Part shown: piece by piece, positions 58,937-64,000 of the stretch
Numbering within the stretch: position 1 is the first letter of the stretch
Layout of the letters: each line of letters opens with the position of its first letter
Assembly: GCA_032358255.1 (NCBI GenBank)
Contig: JAULBX010019966.1
Coordinates: forward strand, 17,145 to 81,144
Reading direction: 5' to 3'
Length of the DNA: 64,000 nucleotides
DNA from: Heterotrichella gracilis
Taxonomy: Eukaryota; Sar; Xanthophyceae; Tribonematales; Xanthonemataceae
Program-made: the position numbers and the translations under genes
Notes under the pieces: model-generated
Database searches by the model: none
The model's input: the letters and a program-made list of their open reading frames with translations, nothing else
Told to the model about the DNA's origin: nothing

Positions 58937-59270
58937 TCAGTGGCTGGCGTGGTGCTGCTGCACCTTTGCCTTCTCTGCTCTCCGCTTGTACTCCTTGTAC
59001 TGGCACTTCTCGTACGCATGCTTCTGGGGCTCACACGTCCACGGCAGGTAGTAGTTTTCCCGCCTGCACTCGTTCAAGGGCACGAGCAGGTGCGAACAGA
59101 AGTCCCTCCAACCCAAAGGCACTTTTGCGGACGCCAGCTCCTCCTGCGGAGCAATAGACCAAGGTGGGTCGGTATGGATGCATGGCTGAGGTCATCTGGA
59201 TGTTACAGCTGAAGGAGGTGGGTCATACCTGTGTGATCTTCATGGGTGGGGGATCTAACGAGTGCGCCAT
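58937..59270 (-). CDS. NDUFB7: NADH dehydrogenase 1 beta subcomplex subunit 7 (complex I B18)
   Basis: Two exons, 59229-59270 and 58937-59143, join in phase 0 to 82 residues. The protein has the twin CX9C signature of NDUFB7: CSHLLVPLNEC and CEPQKHAYEKC, with PLNECRRENYYLPW between them, preceded by MKITQEELASAKVPLGWRDF as in plant B18. The cysteines form two disulfides by the Mia40 pathway in the mitochondrial intermembrane space, where the subunit supports complex I assembly. It is shorter than many homologues (about 100-137 residues): the charged C-terminal tail ends soon after KRRAEKAK. The start is the only ATG fitting the short first exon. Confidence 0.93.
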
Positions 59271-60052
59271 CGTGGCCACGGAGTTGCCTGCACCGTGGAG
59301 CCAACGCCCTCCTGAAGATGGCTCCCACAGGGCGGTGGGGGTTGGGGGTGGTGCCACTTGGTGGCTTGGTGGCCTGATGACGCAGGCTCCAACCTGTTTG
59401 AAGGTAGGGCGGACTCCTCCTCGTGCTTGGGACGCTAAAAAGATACTCATGCATATGATGCTGCGCGTTTATCAGATAGATTATCATGGGCACACCCAGT
59501 CTGGCCTCCGCCCGCGAGAAGAAAGTGTCCGGACCGGCCCGGCGGGACCAGCACCGAACCCGCAACCTGCACACGTCATTTTTGCAGGCAGTTTACAAGG
59601 TGCGTGCACCCAAACCAGCAAGCAGAGCACAACTTGGTTTAACACGGAGTGTGATTACCTGCATGCACACCTTCGCCAACCCTGGCTACGTTCACGGTGA
59701 CATTTGCATATGCATGCACATAGCGCCCATCAGCAACGTGGAACCACGCTTTTCCTTTGAGACCTCTACGCCACTATCATATAAAGGGTGCTGTCATTAT
59801 AGCTGTCATCTCCGCAAGGTCTTCCCGTCCCTTTCGCGCATTCTCCTTGCACAGTTGATGGGCACCTCTTTGTCATCAACGTGACATCGCACAATACCCT
59901 CCAAGTTTGACATAAGTTATTCTACCCAGCTTGGAAGCCCGAGCTAGTACCTCCATTGGGCCTTTGCCCTGATGGTGCCCCAACAGCGGCACCTGTTTTG
60001 TTAAACCCTATATATTTGTGCCTTGGGGGGCAGGGCTGAAGCCCCCAGCGCC
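59271..60052. promoter_or_regulatory. Divergent intergenic region, NDUFB7 / membrane protein
   Basis: About 780 nt between two outward start codons; presumed promoters of both genes. No coding exon is supported and no specific element is recognised. Confidence 0.4.
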
Positions 60053-63000
60053 ATGGCTGGCTTCAGGTTTACTCCTAATAGCTTCCAATACAACGGCCGG
60101 GTGGCCTTTGCGCTGCTGCCCAGCCTGGTTGTGCTGCTGGGCTATGGAGGGAGGGTGTCGCTGGGGGTGATCATGGTGAGTTGGCACCCCTTACTGCGCC
60201 ACAAAGAAAGCCCCCCCCCCCCTGGAACCCATTGCAAATAACTTTGACACACCTCAATGCGTTGCTCTGTGGGTTTTTTGCACTTTGGGGGCGTGTTGCC
60301 CTTGCCCTGGCCGCTGCATAACTTCCTGGGACTGGGAACCGCTCCGCTTGTATCGTTTGATCAAGCTGCCATTTGTCAGCAGTATTCAGTTTATTTACTG
60401 TACGGGCCGTGCTTGCTCTTGGCTGTGTGAATGTGTGTCCTTGGGTTTCCTCTATGCCCCATCCCTGGTTGCGTGTGTGCGTTCAGGTGGGTACCATGGT
60501 TGTGTACATCCTGGATGCGCTGCGGTATCGGGAGGGCGCGTTCGGCGCACTGTGGATGACCATGGGCCTCACAAACATGAGCCTGCTGCTCACAGGTAAG
60601 CAAGGCAGGCTCGATTACCCTAAATTCAAAACCCTGAACTTTTGGCGCCCTGTGGATGACCATGGGCCTCACAAATATGAACCTTCTCCTCACAGGTACG
60701 AAAGCAAGGCTTGGTAACCCTAAACCCTACACAGCCTGCTGCTCACAGGTACACAACTAGGCTTGATAGCACTCATCCCAACTGTACTGGCACTAGGGTA
60801 ATTACTATAACCGGTGTACATGCATCAGGAACTTCAGGATCTTACTAGCCCACCCTGCACGCCATACTGTTGCCCAACTCTCAACCCTAAACCCTACATG
60901 CCCTACTGCGATACCCTTATGTAGTACCTTACCACCAGTGCCAGTGCACCACTGACGCTCACCCCAGCACACCATGCCAACCGCCATACCCTACCACATT
61001 ACCCTATACACGGGTTGTGGCACCACTAAAATGCACCCCTGGATGGTTGTGCAGGCTCCGCCTTTGCAGCCGGGCGGCCGCTGGTGCTGTCCATGCTGAT
61101 AGTGGTCATGCACGGGGCGCTCCTGTTCCTACTCGGTACGTACACCACCCCTAGGGTTTAGGGCTCAGGGTTGTTCAGGCCAGACTGTGAAGAAGAAGGA
61201 GTTATCTGCTTCTCACCCATCGTAGGAGGAGATCCATTCCTTGCTCTAAATCTGCTCCCCAAACTCCATACATCATTGCCGCGCCGCCTGCCCTGCACCC
61301 CTGCGCTCATTCCACCCCTTTCCCATCCATGCAGGCACCTGGGGTAGCCTCCAGTTCAAATGGATCCAGCTGCAATACCCAGCAGTGGTCCTCGCCTTTG
61401 AAAAGCTGCTCATAGGATGCTGCCTGCCCATGGCGGCCATGATGCAAGCCTGGGGCCTGACCGCAGCCATGGGCATCTCGTCCTCCCCGTTTTACCTCGC
61501 CATACTGCTCGCCACCTTCTACCACCTGTTTGGCAGGCCCCTCCACTCCTCTTTCACCAAGGGGACGCGCCACTCGATTGGGGGGAAGGTGGCATCGGAT
61601 ACCATGATCCAAACCGAGTTTGAGGGGTTCACTGCGGCGGTGCTGCTGACTCTGGTGCCTGCCGCGGTGTATGCGGTGGCGCACTGGGAGGTGCTGTTCC
61701 ATTGGGTGCATGTGTGGAGCGTGCTGCTGCTGCTGTCGGCGCCTGCACTGTACCTGGCGACAGTTAGAGGTAGGAGCCAATTACATCTTATATTAAGACG
61801 TAGACAGCAAGGGGACCTTATATAAAGCACTACAGTGTAATCAGAAGGCAAGCAGTAATGTTACAGATTACCTGCTGCATGCTATTTCACGTATGTTCTT
61901 GTCATACTTTATACCGATGGTGAATATGTTGGCAGTTACGGTCCTCGTGCCTTGTGTGCGCAAACGGCTACTGGTGGCTAGGCCCCCGAGTCAGCAGTGC
62001 GAGGGCTGCAAGTGTCATCAATGATGTTTTATTACATTTATCGCTGTCTTTGTGACTGTCAGATACATCTTGTTAGATCATTAAAATGGATAATAAGGTA
62101 TTCATCATACGTGCAATGGTGCTGATGCCCCCTTCCTCCTGCGTGCAGATGGCTACTGGTGGCTAGGCCCCCCCGAGTCGGCTGCAGTGCGAGGGGTGCG
62201 CTCCCTCACCCTCATCATCAGCTTGCTCACCTTCCTGGCAGCGCTGGAGGGCAGGGTGATCTTCCACTCATTTGGCCAGTACATAGTGGTGCCCCCTCCC
62301 TACAGCTATGTGGTCATTACTCTGGCGCTGTATGGGGCGGCTCTGCTCATCATGCTGCACCTGTCAGGTGGGTGGGGGCCTTGAAACTCCAAGACAGCGT
62401 TATACGGCAGGCTTAAGACCCAAGACAACCCTAAACATTAAGCTTACAATGTCAATGCTAAGGCCCAAGCAGGGCGTGGTCATTTCACTCCTTTAAATTT
62501 AAAACCCTAACTTCAAGTCTCTACATGATGTTCGGAAACGAAATATTCTGTTTTTAGACATTTGTGTTTTTAAACCTTTTTTCTTCTAAACATATCAACA
62601 ACCTCGCAGGCATGCTTGGCGACTCCAGCAACAGCATGCTCATCAGCCCCCTGCTGCTACTCAGCGCCGGCCTGTTCAGTGTGGCAGCGGGTTTGCCCTG
62701 GTATGTGCTCCCCGCTCCCTTGATGGCTGCTGCGGGGCTGTCTCTGTTTCTGGAGACCAAGTCCCTGGCGTTCTACATCCTGTTTGTGGGCGGGGCGATC
62801 GCCACAGGTGCGGCGGGGATGGGCCTGGGGTGTGTGGGGAGGATGGGGTGGGTGGAGGGTACGAGGGAGGCAGGTGGAGTAGTGGTCTATGTGGGCCTCT
62901 CCTGGTTTCTGCTATGTGCCTACGCTTTCCATCAGCTAGGTACACACGCACATGTAAACAGTGTGCAGGCGTAAAGCTTAGCAAGTACAGTATGCATATT

Positions 63001-63427
63001 GACAAATGTATTGAAAACTCCAGTGTCCTGCACATGCCCAGCCCACCTTCCTCCTTGCCCTTGTCACCCCACTCACAGCCAAGTGACCAACCCCCCACCC
63101 CTCCCCGCCTCTTAGGGCGACTAAGACAATAATTGTTTTCAAGATGGCCTAACTTAGGAAGCCCATGAGAAACAACGATGAAGGTTTGTACTTAATATTC
63201 AAGTTAATAATAACGTTTACCTCAACGGTTCTGACAATCTGTTATCTTCTGTGTCAAATGTCTACAAAACAGTAAATATAAATTTAGTTTCCAGTAGTTT
63301 GGTGACATTCTGTCTCTTTCTGAGATCCACAGAGATCTACATGCTGTGCGTGAGCTTCCTATACGTGCAGTCCAAGCATATTCGCCGACACGCGAAGGCA
63401 ATAACTATCCGCTATACTTTATTTTAA
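60053..63427 (+). CDS. Polytopic membrane protein of unknown family
   Basis: Eight exons (60053-60175, 60487-60595, 61055-61135, 61335-61769, 62149-62367, 62610-62807, 62874-62939, 63333-63427) sum to 1326 nt and encode 441 residues ending TAA. The product is strongly hydrophobic with about ten membrane segments, for example ALLPSLVVLLGYGGRVSLGV, LSMLIVVMHGALLFLL, FTAAVLLTLVPAAVYAVAHW, LTLIISLLTFLAALEG, YVVITLALYGAALLIML, YILFVGGAIAT and YVGLSWFLLCAYAF. Conserved-looking polar spots are HSSFTKGTRHS and YWWLGPPES between helices. I do not recognise the family. The last exon encodes a basic tail (QSKHIRRHAK). Decoys of exons 2 and 5 occur in its introns. All intron phases agree, which supports the model. 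Confidence 0.82.
60640..60751 (+). repeat. Two decoys of membrane-protein exon 2 end
   Basis: The end of exon 60487-60595 (ALWMTMGLTNMSLLLT with donor) is copied at 60640-60697, and a 19-nt remnant with the donor recurs at 60733-60751. Confidence 0.85.
61945..62006 (+). repeat. Decoy of membrane-protein exon 5 start
   Basis: About 60 nt matching the acceptor region and first codons of exon 62149-62367 (GYWWLGPPES) recur 190 nt upstream with small deletions. Confidence 0.8.
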
Positions 63428-64000
63428 TTACTTTTCACTATCGGTTCGTGAGTTGGCTTGCTTTCCTGTAATAACTTAAATATGTCTTCTGCTTTGAGTT
63501 TGTTGAACACCGATAAGCGTGTGTCAAAGCGTCAACATTTCGAATATTTTCGACAGACGTTCTTGATCACATTGTTTCCTCCACGGGTATCCCAAGCTCA
63601 GTGTTTGTCAGTGCCATATGTTTATAGTGTTTGTATGGGGATTTCTCCCCTCTTACGTATAGAGAAGAAAACATGTGGTAAAACTGGCTGAAATCAGTTG
63701 ACATTTGGTAGGGACATAGTCAAAGAGAATACACCCCGTGTACGTTTCGATTACAAAAATCTGCCAAACAGCTAAGTTAACTCTAATCAACATGAAATTT
63801 ATCTGAAACATCTGTTTCATTCTTGAATGCATTAGTATCTTCAATTGTAGAAACGGAAAATAGAACTAGCGAGTAAACTAAACTAGCGAGTAAACTAGTA
63901 TAGGCTGTGTCAGTCTATATATAATACATAAATAATGATGGATAAAGGTAAATTGAACACTGTATAATAAAAAAAACGAGTTTTACTTAACTGACGTTTC
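63428..64000. other. AT-rich flank, no gene seen
   Basis: 3' flank of the membrane-protein gene. Short open frames only; no family resemblance, repeat or RNA gene recognised. Confidence 0.55.

Noticed and set aside
1-64000. CRISPR arrays, rRNA or prokaryotic operons
   Set aside because: No regularly spaced direct repeats of CRISPR type, no rRNA-like blocks, and all real genes are split by introns except the I9-like one.

Overview
The window is nuclear DNA from a green-lineage eukaryote, most likely an alga. The evidence is intron-rich genes with GT..AG splice sites, plant-type telomere-like motifs (TTTAGGG/CCCTAAA) scattered through introns, and a gene set that includes a plant-type ERD2-like receptor, a plastid-type MurE/PAP11 homologue, an organellar EngB GTPase and a plant NIPA8-like Mg transporter. 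A chitin-binding bimodular chitinase and a Crinkler-like pseudogene make an ordinary land plant unlikely; a large-genome prasinophyte would fit, but I cannot name the species. All gene models below were joined by eye from splice sites, codon phase and protein-family resemblance.

Layout: ERD2-like receptor (+, 190-1701, 5' end outside the window); LYRM1-like protein (-, 2543-3809); an unidentified coiled-coil/proline-rich/armadillo gene (-, 4465-8726); an inverted, frameshifted partial copy of a chitinase (-, 9010-9838); a 14-exon MurE-like gene (-, 11223-18324) divergent from EngB (+, 18983-21586); a large secreted chitinase with two CBM14-like and two GH18 domains (+, 23430-30940) carrying a hAT-like MITE in one intron; a fused E2-ubiquitin-conjugating / SUMO-interaction / UBA / PARP protein (-, 32919-38632); a NIPA-like transporter (-, 40026-46550); a small basic protein (+, 47284-48494); a secreted I9-type protease-inhibitor-like protein (-, 49388-49813); a Crinkler-like nuclease-fold/kinase-fold locus with a nonsense codon (+, 51705-57285); NDUFB7 (-, 58937-59270); and an unidentified polytopic membrane protein (+, 60053-63427).

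Two things stand out. First, the E2-SIM-UBA-PARP fusion joins ubiquitin transfer, SUMO and ubiquitin reading and ADP-ribosylation on one chain, with a 15-nt in-frame repeat inserted within the PARP fold. Second, most well-resolved multi-exon genes here have introns or flanks holding decayed copies of an adjacent exon edge together with its splice site. This is a genome-wide-looking habit of short local duplication that produces decoy exons, duplicated splice sites and, in the Crinkler-like locus, a duplicate that keeps a Trp codon where the main copy has a stop.

The genes do not form an operon-like pathway; this is an ordinary eukaryotic gene neighbourhood. The chitinase, its pseudogene and the secreted inhibitor suggest an organism that digests or defends against chitinous or proteolytic partners. 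MurE, EngB and NDUFB7 are organelle functions.
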